Assembly (NCBI RefSeq): GCF_022802975.1
Contig: NZ_JAFEVZ010000003.1
Coordinates: 310,001 to 374,000, forward strand
Direction of reading: 5' to 3'
Length of the DNA stretch: 64,000 bases
From: Flavobacterium pectinovorum
GTDB taxonomy: Bacteria > Bacteroidota > Bacteroidia > Flavobacteriales > Flavobacteriaceae
In this document: positions 1-8,435 of the stretch, piece by piece
Layout: each line of letters begins with the position of its first letter
Numbering within the stretch: position 1 is the stretch's first letter
Made by a program: the position numbers and the translations under genes
The notes under the pieces: model-generated
Databases searched by the model: none
What the model saw: only the letters and a program-made list of their open reading frames with translations
Told to the model about the DNA's origin: nothing

Positions 1-1644
1 TGTACCATCCTGCATAAGCCGAACGATACGGCCAACAGTAACACCATTATATTTTGTAAAATTACCTGCTGCCACTATTTTTTGGTCTGACTGAATAGCT
101 ACAGAAAATACCTGACCGTTGAAACCGCTTCCGGAAACAAAACTGTTATCTAAACTTCCATCAGGTAAAATTCGGGCAATACGATTACAAACTGTATTAT
201 TATAACCGGTAAAACTGCCTCCTATAATTATTTTATCATCTACTTGTTTTGCCGCTGTTTTTATAGCATTATTTGCTCCTGAATGAGCCAAATTAAAAGT
301 ATTATCCAAATCGCCATTGGGTAAAATACAGGCAATTTTAGAAGAATAAACGCCATTAAACTTAGAAAAATTACCAAAAACCATTGTTCTGTTATCTGGT
401 AATGGCAATACTTTTAAAACCGAATTATCAAAACCAACTCCAGCTGACAGATAACTAATATCATGTGTTCCATTGAGATCAATTTTAGCCAGTTTTCCCT
501 GATTTTGAGAATCAAAAACCGAAAAAGAACCGGCAATGTACCAATCTCCGGCAGCTGAATTTGCTAAACTATACACAGATGCAGAACCGGGACCTTCTCC
601 CATATCAAAATCAGGTTTAATTGTTCCGTCGGGATTTAAAAACACCAATCTGTTTACATCCGCTCCGTTATACAAATCTGTAAAAGAACCACCTGCCATA
701 ATGTTTCCTGAACCATCTATTTTTATAACATTTACAGTCCCGTTATTAAAACCTGCTCCTGATAAGAAACCGGAATCAATTGTTCCGTCAGGATTTAATC
801 GAATGATTCTGCCTGCAGCAATTCCGTTATAAGCTGTAAATTCTCCACCCGGAATAATTTTCCCATCCGGTTGCAAAACCATTGCATGAATTTCTTCATT
901 AAAAGCCGTTCCTGCATTAAAAGCGTTATCTAAACTTCCGTCAGAATTTAAACGAATTATTCGATTGACATCGGTACCGTTAAATTTTATAAAATTACCT
1001 GCTATAATGATTTTACCGTCTGGCTGAATTTGAACACAATTTATATTTGCAGGAGCACCGGAACCGGTAAAAAAACCGGTATCTAAATTTCCATCAGATA
1101 AGATTCGGGCAATCCTGTTTACAGTAATACCATTATACTTTGTAAAACTTCCAACAATTATAATTTTACCGTCAGATTGCTCCACAATCTGATTTACGAT
1201 TCCTGAACCTGCCGCTATTGAAGTATTAAAAGCAGTATCATGTGATCCGTCGCTGTTTAAGCGAATTAATCTGCCTGTGGGAATCCCGTTAAAACTGGTA
1301 AAATTGCCTCCAATAATGATTTTACCGTCTGGCTGAGTATAAGACGAATATACTTTTCCGTTAAAACCAGAACCTGTATCGAAATCTTCATCTACAGTTC
1401 CGTCAGTTTTGAGTCTGGTTAAATATGAAAGTGGTTTTCCGTTGAAACTCAAAAATTCTCCGCCAACAATTAAGTTACCATCGGTTTGCATCGACAAGGT
1501 TCTGACTGCATTATTAAAACCATCGCCATTAAGACCGTCATCATAGGTATTAAAAGTTGTGTCTAATTTTCCCTGTTGGGCATTATTATGTAGAGATAAA
1601 AGACTAAAAATAAGCACAAATAAGAAGTAGGGTTTTGATTTCAA
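1..1644 (-). CDS. Delta-60 repeat (beta-propeller-like) secreted protein, 5' part only
   Basis: The open frame runs off the left edge of the window, so only the first 548 codons are visible. I chose a TTG start at 1642-1644 because it is followed at once by a good signal peptide (MKSKPYFLFVLIFSLLSL..., cleavage near NNAQ/QG); no ATG sits closer. After that the protein is a series of units of about 52-57 residues with the signature QPDGKIIIGGNFTSFNG followed by RLNSDGSxDTxFN, which is the delta-60/WD-like repeat of the family; about nine or ten units are visible. Such proteins are usually exported and end in a T9SS sorting tail, but the C-terminus is outside the window, so export route is inference. 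It lies downstream of the T9SS adhesin cluster, on the same strand, with 750 bp of repeat-rich DNA between. Confidence 0.8.
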   Translation of the reverse strand, partial: MKSKPYFLFVLIFSLLSLHNNAQQGKLDTTFNTYDDGLNGDGFNNAVRTLSMQTDGNLIVGGEFLSFNGKPLSYLTRLKTDGTVDEDFDTGSGFNGKVYSSYTQPDGKIIIGGNFTSFNGIPTGRLIRLNSDGSHDTAFNTSIAAGSGIVNQIVEQSDGKIIIVGSFTKYNGITVNRIARILSDGNLDTGFFTGSGAPANINCVQIQPDGKIIIAGNFIKFNGTDVNRIIRLNSDGSLDNAFNAGTAFNEEIHAMVLQPDGKIIPGGEFTAYNGIAAGRIIRLNPDGTIDSGFLSGAGFNNGTVNVIKIDGSGNIMAGGSFTDLYNGADVNRLVFLNPDGTIKPDFDMGEGPGSASVYSLANSAAGDWYIAGSFSVFDSQNQGKLAKIDLNGTHDISYLSAGVGFDNSVLKVLPLPDNRTMVFGNFSKFNGVYSSKIACILPNGDLDNTFNLAHSGANNAIKTAAKQVDDKIIIGGSFTGYNNTVCNRIARILPDGSLDNSFVSGSGFNGQVFSVAIQSDQKIVAAGNFTKYNGVTVGRIVRLMQDGT

Positions 1645-1841
1645 AATAATAAGAGTTTGGGTTTTGATTCTGTTTTTCTTATTTTTTATAAGAATTTACA
1701 TGCAATTTATAATTATACCTAAACTGCTCCAATACCCAGATTTAGTGATTTTTACATCATGCTTTAAAATTTTACCATAGAACCTGAGTTCGATTAATCC
1801 AATACAAAATTATTTACAAATTAATTGTATTGATTAATTTT

Positions 1842-1872
1842 CCTGCAAGGTCTAGAAAAAAGACCTTGCAGG
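1842..1872. repeat. Perfect 12-bp stem hairpin
   Basis: CCTGCAAGGTCT at 1842-1853 is the exact reverse complement of AGACCTTGCAGG at 1861-1872, with a 7-nt A-rich loop. There is no clear U-tract on either side, so it looks like a dispersed intergenic palindrome rather than a terminator. Confidence 0.7.
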
Positions 1873-1891
1873 TATTTAAATTAAAAGCAAA

Positions 1892-1918
1892 CCTACAAGG
1901 TTTTGGAAACCTTACAGG
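1892..1918. repeat. Imperfect hairpin related to the preceding one
   Basis: CCTACAAGGTTT at 1892 and AAACCTTACAGG ending at 1918 form an imperfect stem. The sequence resembles the hairpin at 1842-1872 (shared CCT..AAGG core), suggesting two copies of one short palindromic repeat. Confidence 0.45.
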
Positions 1919-1983
1919 ATAAGCCATACAAGTTGCTTTTTTTTGAATAATCGATCAGGTATAGAGATTCGCAAAATCTTGTC

Positions 1984-1993
1984 ACTATCAGCC
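1984..1993 (+). repeat. Target-site duplication, left copy
   Basis: ACTATCAGCC here is repeated exactly at 2291-2300, immediately outside the two ends of the element at 1994-2290. Confidence 0.8.
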
Positions 1994-2290
1994 CAATGTC
2001 ATTAAGTTAAGGGACATTATCGTCAGTTCGAGTGTTTTGTTTAAAAAATGCGATAGCTTTTTTTAAAACAAAATGTATCGAGAACCTTAGTATTAAAAAA
2101 CTTCTCGATACAATTTTTAATAATAAAGCTATTGCATTATTATTAAAAATCACTACCTATGACGTTTTTGTTTAACTAGGGCTTCGACTCCGCTCAGCCT
2201 GACAAAACAAACGTCATCTTATATTGCTTTTTTTGTAAAAAAATTAAACCTCGAAGTGACGACTGAAAATTTCTTAACTTAATGACATTG
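1994..2290. mobile_element. MITE-like non-autonomous element (297 bp)
   Basis: The ends are perfect 18-bp inverted repeats: CAATGTCATTAAGTTAAG at 1994-2011 and its exact reverse complement at 2273-2290. A 10-bp direct repeat (ACTATCAGCC) abuts both ends, which is what transposition leaves behind. No ORF of any size lies inside. The interior contains other palindromes: a CGTCAGTTCGAGTG motif at 2021-2034, a stem around TATCGAGAAC / TTCTCGATA (about 2071-2110), and an ATGACGTTTTTGTTT / AAACAAACGTCAT pair (2160-2217) around the REP-like core CTTCGACTCCGCTCAG. I cannot name the transposase family that would mobilise it. Confidence 0.82.
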
Positions 2291-2300
2291 ACTATCAGCC
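2291..2300 (+). repeat. Target-site duplication, right copy
   Basis: ACTATCAGCC, identical to 1984-1993, directly follows the right inverted repeat of the 297-bp element. Confidence 0.8.
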
Positions 2301-2343
2301 GGAACGAAATGCTTTTAAACCCTAAATTCCTATGGATTAGAAA

Positions 2344-2375
2344 AAAAATCCGATAACTTTCGCTATCGGATTTTT
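2344..2375 (-). terminator. Intrinsic terminator of the 1795-aa adhesin gene
   Basis: Read on the minus strand, ATCCGATA / TATCGGAT form a stem with loop GCGAAAGT, preceded by A's and followed by a T-run. The same hairpin occurs after three other genes of this family (8385-8414, 12951-12983, 18756-18792). Confidence 0.88.
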
Positions 2376-2394
2376 GACTTATGGTTTTGGTGTT

Positions 2395-5300
2395 TTATTT
2401 AAAAATTACTTTTCTGGTGGTTTCGTATCCATTGTCCAAAACTACTTTTACCAGTAAAATCTGTTGAGCAAATGGAAGATGCTCAATAATCAATTCGAGA
2501 TTGTTTACCTTATCTTTCGTGTACAAATGTTTTCCCGAAAGATCATAAATAAACACTTTGTCAATGTTTTCTACTGTCGAATTTACCGTAATGGTTTTCT
2601 TTTGAATCATAACCGAAACTGAATCATCTGTCGTTTCAAAATCTCCGGTTCCCAATGTTTTATCGGTATAACGCAATACAAATCGGCTATTGAAGGTGCC
2701 TTTTTTTGTGGTAAAAGTATAATTTCTGGCCGTCAATTCGGTTATCGTACCGGTTTGCTTGTCTTCAAGGTATATCCTCTGAGTCGCTAATTTTCCATCG
2801 GCCTCGTCAATTGCAATGGTAAAATCTCCGGCAATGGTTGAACGATAACCCAAAGGCACCAAATCGGCATCATTAAATGGTAAAGCACGTGCCTGAATAG
2901 TCAGGTTGTCAGCACCATTAACACTATAAAAATCAATATAACTGTTACCATCAAAACTAAAACCATCAAAACTTTTGTCATAACCATTGGTTGCTCCTTC
3001 AATATAACCTATTAAAGTTTGTTTAAAAGCACCTCCTGTATTGGTCATATTAAGCCACAAACGGTTTTTCTCAAATCCTGCCGATTTTGATGTTTTTGCA
3101 GGTTTAAAAAATTGCGAATTACGGATTCCCCCACGACGCATGATGTTGGTAAACACAACATAACCTGAGCCACCTTCTGCACTGGTAAAAAATGATTGTC
3201 CTGCAGCTATATAACCTGTTGGTTTTTTACCGTTATCAGCTCCGTCTGGAATTCCATCATTGTTAAGGTCAACATTATTATTATTTGGGTCACTTAGGGC
3301 AGATGCAACACCTCCTGTAAGGTTGTAACTAGCATAATCGTCTGAGACATACGCCAATTTAGAATTCACCATCTTGATAGCCGTATTATGAGTCCAGAAA
3401 TAAACTGTTCCTCCTAAAATAGGATCATTATGAGCATTCTTTAAAAAAGCGTCTGCGAACATTGCTGATGGATACGGATTACCAATCAGATAATATTTAT
3501 CTTTTTCAAAATACTGACTACTGGTAATGTCTCCATTATTAGGTTTCCCGATAAATTCGAGTTGCTGAACATAACTAGCGGTAGTCCAATAATCTTTATT
3601 ATTTGGATAGGTAGAATTTGGCTTAGGCACTCGAATGATATAGCCAATTCCAGGCTGCATTACACTGGCACTTAACTCTTCTTTCCAGACATCGCCTGTA
3701 AAAGATAAATACTTATCCCAAAGTGTATTAGGTGATAAATTGTATAAGGTTTGACCCTCAACCGGAGAAGACCAATACGTAAAATCAAAATTCTTCATTG
3801 CCTGAGAATTACGCTTATAGGTAATTGACCCAACGTTATTGTTTACATCATTAATTTGAACCAAACTCGCATTATTTTCAAATGTTAAAGAACCATTTAC
3901 CGTTACTTCATTTGTAATCGTTAAGGTAATACCGGATGGTACTGTTGCCACAACACCACTATTAATTGTTAAAGCACAGGCCACTAAATCTGATGTAAAT
4001 GGTGAAATTGGACTTACTGCTTCTATGATAACATTCATTGAATCATCAGGCGGAACTCCTTTACTCCAGCTGCTTCCGTTCCAGGCATTCGAATTATCTA
4101 AAATAGTTACTGTAGCTGTTGCCACCGAAGGACATCCGTTGGGATTGGTTACCGTAAAAGTATAGTTACCCGCTGCTAAACCTGTAATCGTTCTAATTGT
4201 TGTATTAGGAACCGTATTATCATAACTTGCTGCAGCATGCCCTGTCTGGTTTATTGTCCAGTCTCCAATTGGCAGATCTCCTAATACTACGCTTCCTGTA
4301 TTGGCAGTACAACTAATGTGGGTTATAGCCCCAATCGTTGGGGTTGTTGGCCTTGGATTTACCAATATCGTATAATTTATTGCTGTACCCGGACATCCAT
4401 TAGCGGTTGGCGTAATAACATACGTAACGGTTCCCTGAACAGTTTCTGTTGTAGAAATGGCCTGATTTGGAATATCTCCTGAACCACTTGTCGTAAACCC
4501 TGAAACTCCCGACGTGGCACTAGCTGTCCATCCATAAGTAGTTCCTGAAACTCCCGAAGTAGGAGTAAAAGCAGTAGAACTTCCACCTGAACAAATCGTT
4601 TGGGTTAAGGTTGTATTGGTTACAGTTGCTCTTGGATTTACCAATATGGTATAATTAACTGCTGTACCCGGACATCCATTAGCAGTTGGTGTAATAACAT
4701 AGGTAACGGTTCCCTGAGTCGTTCCTGTTGTAGAAATGATCTGAGTTGGAATATCTCCTGAACCACTTGCCGTAAATCCTGAAACTCCTGACGTAGCACT
4801 TGCTGTCCATCCATAAGTAGTTCCTGAAACTCCCGAAGTAGGAGTAAAAGCAGTAGAATTTCCGCCTGAGCAAATGGTTTGGGTTAAGGTTGTATTGGTA
4901 ATGGTTGGTCTTGAATTAATAACAAATGCTGTAGGTGTACGACACCCTGTATTTGAAGAACATGCTGCATAAAAAATATAAGTTCCGGGAGTGGCAGTAT
5001 TCGGCAAACCAGAACCAGTCACACCAACCGGATTAAAGGGAGTTCCGGAACCTAATAATGTGCCATCAGCAGCAGCTGTATACCAATTTACAGATCCTGG
5101 AACAGTATAAGTAATTGTAATTCGCATATAATCTACACTAAGATTTCTATCATCATTTGTACCACTTCTTGCAGAAAGAGCAAATCCAAAACCAGAATCT
5201 TTTATATCTGACACATCCCAAGTAGTGCCCCATAAGTCATTTGTACCTCCAAAATTAACTATACTAAAACTATTATCATTCCATTCCGCTCCTGAAGATT

Positions 5301-7782
5301 TGTCATCACCAACAATTGCTCCTGCTTTTATAAGTCTTATAGAATTATCGAATATATCATCATCATCTGCTATCCTTCTAATTCTTGCTGATATTCCTCT
5401 TATTGTAGCATTATTTGGTATGCTGCTAAAATCATAATTTGTTGCTGTCAAATAATTAGTTACAGCATTATTGGTCGTAATAAACAAAGTAGCGTAAGGA
5501 GCTCCCGCAGCAGTAATATTACCTGGATCAGCCCAAATTCGACCAGAAGTCCTACTTATTTGCCCACCAGTCCTTGCCTCTTGAGCTCCTGTCGATACTG
5601 CGCTTCCAGCGGCACAAGTTGTCGAAGAACCCAAAGTCCCTGAACCGTTTGCACAAATAGTCACTCCGGTAGTTGTTGGCCCTGCAGACGCCACCGTAAT
5701 AGCATTTGAAGTTACCGGATTCACTGTCAAACAAGAATTTGCATTCGAAGTCATTTCACAAGTCACGACATCATTATTTAATAATAAAGTACTACTTGAA
5801 AAAGTTGTTGAGTTGCCTCCAACATTTACTCCGTTTAATTTCCATTGATAAACCGGAGTGGTCCCCTGATTGGTTGCAGTAGCAGTAAAAGTTACATTTG
5901 TTCCGGCACAAACTGTCCCGGATGGTGAGTTAGAAATACTTACTGTAGGCGTTAAATTAGCATTAATTGTAAGCGTGATGGCTTTATTTGCTGTACATCC
6001 ATTAGCACTGGAAACCGTCATTGTTCCTGTATAAGTTCCTGATGCAGTACCAGCAGGAATTATTATCCCTGTTACCGTTCCTCCTCCTCCAGCAAAAGAA
6101 AATGGAGTAGATACCTGATCTGCAATACCAGTCCAATCAATACTATAACTTGTTGGCGACTGGGTAGTACCTGTATAAGCCATTGTTGTCGTTTGAACAC
6201 TTGCACTCTGACAAACTGCTGCAACTACCGCAGTTGAGGCAGCTGTAGTTATTGTTGGAATAGGGTTTATTGTTATTACAGCTGAGGTTCTTGTTGGACT
6301 TACACAACCTGTAGTCGTATTTCTTGATTGAGCATAATAAGTCGTCGATGACAAAACTGTTGTAGTGGCAAGAGCACTTCCCCCACTCGATGCCGTATAC
6401 CAATCCACTACACTGCCAGTTGTTGGCGCAGTAGCTACTAACGAAGCTACTGTTGCCCCTGAACAAAAACTTTGGGCTGATGTAGTTGGCGCTGTTGGTA
6501 ATGCGTTTATAGTCACTACAACCGATCTTCTTGTTGCACTCACACAACCTGTAGTCGTATTTCTTGATTGGGCGTGATAAGTCCCCGATGACAAAGTTGT
6601 TGTAGCTGCAAGAGCAGTTCCTCCACTCGCTGCTGTGTACCAATCCACTACACTGCCACTTGTTGGCGCAGTAGCTACCAACGAAGCAACTGTTGCCCCT
6701 GAACAAAAACTTTGGGCTGATGCTGTTGGTACTGTTGGCAATGCGTTAATAGACACACTATTAGTCATTGTTGTCGTACAAGTTGTAGCTCCTGCTGTAG
6801 CTACTACCGTATAAACCCCTACTGTATTTTGACTTCCAAAAGAAATAGGAGCTCCCGTACCTGCAACCGAACCTCCAACAGCTGTAGTACCGCCACGATA
6901 TAACTGATAATTAACCCCCAACTGTGAATTAGCCAAACCAATTGTTGTTGGGCTATTACAAGTATCTACACCTGTAATAGTATAAGCGGTAGGACTAGAA
7001 GCAATAACCGAAATATTATCAAGAATCCAGTCGTCTGCCCCAGATGTATCCCTACAATTTCCAGTTTCAGGAGTAGTTTTACTCGGGGTTCTAGCTGCAA
7101 ACTCAAGCAATGCGCTAGTTCCACCTGTCCATGAGGGAATTGTCATTGTGATTCTCACAACACCTAAAGAAGCTGCTGGTAAACCTCCCGACTTTACTGA
7201 AGTGGTCTGATTAAGTGTACCGTTAGCTCCTACAAGTATAGTGAAATTTGCTGGGCCAAAAGTTGCACCATTGAAAGTTTGAACATCATTTTGTGTAATA
7301 ATAGTATTACTTACTGGGTTTGTAATGGTCATATAGGTAACTCCACCAACTTTTACATCAAGCATAGCGGTTGTACCACATGCAAATCTATCTGCATTTT
7401 GTCCGGTTAAATCAAACGAAACTGTTAATGAATTTCCAAGTAGTCCCGTTAAATTTTGATTAAGCCTTCCTGTTGCGAGCGAAGTAGTCCCAATTCCATC
7501 AGCCTCAAGATAAATTTTACCAGCAGCATATAGCTCTTCATAATACCATCCTGTAGTAGCTCCTGTTAAAAGCCCCCAATTAGTTGTAACCGAGGCAAGA
7601 TTAGGAAAATCACCACCTCTAACAACATTACATGACTGTCCATACCCAATTTGAAATACAAAAAAGGCAAAACAAAGCCATTTAGCATTATTACTAAATA
7701 ATTTTGATGTTATAAATGTTGGGGTATTTTGTTGTTGTTTTGAAAAAAACAAACAAATAAGAATTAGTAGTTTTTTAATCAT
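2395..7782 (-). CDS. Large modular T9SS-exported adhesin-like protein (1795 aa)
   Basis: The N-terminus (residues 1 to about 49) is an extended signal peptide: MIKKLLILICLFF, a polar linker, then a hydrophobic stretch ending GYGQ/SC. Residues about 50-255 form a Trp/Gly-rich beta domain ending in DDWILDNISV, as in carbohydrate-binding-like jelly rolls. Residues about 347-506 hold two near-identical 80-residue Ig-like (Ig_7) units, and about 957-1142 two 93-residue PKD-like units (CSGG...TPTSGVSGTTYGW...). From about residue 1222 the protein is almost identical to the 1375-aa paralogue: a fibre-like beta region, a DLNNDGIPDG calcium-binding-type loop, a conserved domain (LWLNMTNTGGAF...) and a C-terminal tail (KVFIYDLSGKHLY...LLVKVVLDNGYETTRKVIF). 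The tail matches T9SS sorting domains, most like the variant called type C. The predicted fate is export and cell-surface attachment; the ligand is unknown. It has its own terminator and promoter. Confidence 0.88.
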   Translation of the reverse strand: MIKKLLILICLFFSKQQQNTPTFITSKLFSNNAKWLCFAFFVFQIGYGQSCNVVRGGDFPNLASVTTNWGLLTGATTGWYYEELYAAGKIYLEADGIGTTSLATGRLNQNLTGLLGNSLTVSFDLTGQNADRFACGTTAMLDVKVGGVTYMTITNPVSNTIITQNDVQTFNGATFGPANFTILVGANGTLNQTTSVKSGGLPAASLGVVRITMTIPSWTGGTSALLEFAARTPSKTTPETGNCRDTSGADDWILDNISVIASSPTAYTITGVDTCNSPTTIGLANSQLGVNYQLYRGGTTAVGGSVAGTGAPISFGSQNTVGVYTVVATAGATTCTTTMTNSVSINALPTVPTASAQSFCSGATVASLVATAPTSGSVVDWYTAASGGTALAATTTLSSGTYHAQSRNTTTGCVSATRRSVVVTINALPTAPTTSAQSFCSGATVASLVATAPTTGSVVDWYTASSGGSALATTTVLSSTTYYAQSRNTTTGCVSPTRTSAVITINPIPTITTAASTAVVAAVCQSASVQTTTMAYTGTTQSPTSYSIDWTGIADQVSTPFSFAGGGGTVTGIIIPAGTASGTYTGTMTVSSANGCTANKAITLTINANLTPTVSISNSPSGTVCAGTNVTFTATATNQGTTPVYQWKLNGVNVGGNSTTFSSSTLLLNNDVVTCEMTSNANSCLTVNPVTSNAITVASAGPTTTGVTICANGSGTLGSSTTCAAGSAVSTGAQEARTGGQISRTSGRIWADPGNITAAGAPYATLFITTNNAVTNYLTATNYDFSSIPNNATIRGISARIRRIADDDDIFDNSIRLIKAGAIVGDDKSSGAEWNDNSFSIVNFGGTNDLWGTTWDVSDIKDSGFGFALSARSGTNDDRNLSVDYMRITITYTVPGSVNWYTAAADGTLLGSGTPFNPVGVTGSGLPNTATPGTYIFYAACSSNTGCRTPTAFVINSRPTITNTTLTQTICSGGNSTAFTPTSGVSGTTYGWTASATSGVSGFTASGSGDIPTQIISTTGTTQGTVTYVITPTANGCPGTAVNYTILVNPRATVTNTTLTQTICSGGSSTAFTPTSGVSGTTYGWTASATSGVSGFTTSGSGDIPNQAISTTETVQGTVTYVITPTANGCPGTAINYTILVNPRPTTPTIGAITHISCTANTGSVVLGDLPIGDWTINQTGHAAASYDNTVPNTTIRTITGLAAGNYTFTVTNPNGCPSVATATVTILDNSNAWNGSSWSKGVPPDDSMNVIIEAVSPISPFTSDLVACALTINSGVVATVPSGITLTITNEVTVNGSLTFENNASLVQINDVNNNVGSITYKRNSQAMKNFDFTYWSSPVEGQTLYNLSPNTLWDKYLSFTGDVWKEELSASVMQPGIGYIIRVPKPNSTYPNNKDYWTTASYVQQLEFIGKPNNGDITSSQYFEKDKYYLIGNPYPSAMFADAFLKNAHNDPILGGTVYFWTHNTAIKMVNSKLAYVSDDYASYNLTGGVASALSDPNNNNVDLNNDGIPDGADNGKKPTGYIAAGQSFFTSAEGGSGYVVFTNIMRRGGIRNSQFFKPAKTSKSAGFEKNRLWLNMTNTGGAFKQTLIGYIEGATNGYDKSFDGFSFDGNSYIDFYSVNGADNLTIQARALPFNDADLVPLGYRSTIAGDFTIAIDEADGKLATQRIYLEDKQTGTITELTARNYTFTTKKGTFNSRFVLRYTDKTLGTGDFETTDDSVSVMIQKKTITVNSTVENIDKVFIYDLSGKHLYTKDKVNNLELIIEHLPFAQQILLVKVVLDNGYETTRKVIFK
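4361..4918 (-). repeat. Tandem 279-bp coding repeat (two copies)
   Basis: Two adjacent copies, 4361-4639 and 4640-4918, encode the duplicated 93-residue PKD-like unit of the 1795-aa adhesin. They differ by scattered substitutions only. Confidence 0.8.
6263..6742 (-). repeat. Tandem 240-bp coding repeat (two copies)
   Basis: 6263-6502 and 6503-6742 encode two 80-residue Ig-like units (SAQSFCSGATVASLVATAP core). The same unit recurs in the 1375-aa and 2020-aa paralogues. Confidence 0.8.
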
Positions 7783-7958
7783 ATTTGGGAGGAGTTAAAT
7801 TTAAAAAGCAACTTATTTTTTTAATAAATAAATGGCAATTTTTATTAGTCACCCAAAATAAATTCGCATTGAATCTATTACTGATTGATGTTCTGAAAAT
7901 CAAAACATAAAGAATTAAAAAACAAAAAACTAAATTAATTTGGGGCTAATTTATAGAA

Positions 7959-7992
7959 CAAAAATAACAGTTCTGAATTGCTTTTTTAACAA
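7959..7992 (-). promoter_or_regulatory. Predicted Bacteroidota-type promoter of the 1795-aa adhesin gene
   Basis: On the minus strand TTG (7990-7992) is followed after 23 nt by TATTTTTG (7959-7966), matching TTG...TAnnTTTG. The position and flanks are conserved upstream of the 1375-aa paralogue. It predicts a 5' leader of roughly 170 nt. Confidence 0.5.
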
Positions 7993-8119
7993 AATTTAAA
8001 GTATTCGATGAAAAACAAAAAAACACGACAAAAGGACTTTTTTTTTGATTTTTTTTAAAAAATTAAAAAAAAATCTTACATTAAAAATCACCTAATAATG
8101 ATTTAAAATTATTTTTGAT

Positions 8120-8331
8120 AACCCGTTGTGTGAAATTGATTAAAAAAATTGGTTTGATTATAAAAAGTATAAAATCGGAAATAAAACATCATTTATAACT
8201 TAAGGAATTGATGTCATCCTGAACGGAATCGAAATTTTTTGAATACGAAAGGGCTTCGGCTAGGTTTATCCTGAGCAAAGCCGAACGGACTCAGCCTGAC
8301 ACTTATTTTTCATTTCACCCAACACGGGTTA
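8120..8331. repeat. Palindromic repeat element, copy 1
   Basis: The 653-bp gap 7783-8435 holds an AT-rich leader, this element and a terminator. The element begins AACCCGTTGTGTGAAAT and ends ATTTCACCCAACACGGGTT (imperfect inverted ends). Inside are REP-like cores: GTCATCCTGAACGGAATCGA, and GGGCTTCGGC with CCTGAGCAAAGCCGAACGG. The second half is the reverse complement of the first half of the element at 18556-18698. Confidence 0.6.
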
Positions 8332-8384
8332 TTGCTATTAATTTAATCCATTTTAACCGCAATGATTAATAGTTACAATCAAAA

Positions 8385-8414
8385 AAAAATCCGATAACTT
8401 TCGCTATCGGATTT
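8385..8414 (-). terminator. Intrinsic terminator of the 1375-aa adhesin gene
   Basis: Same AAATCCGATA-ACTTTCGC-TATCGGATTT hairpin as at 2344-2375, just after the stop codon at 8436. Confidence 0.88.
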
Positions 8415-8435
8415 ATAAATTATGGTTTTGGTGTT

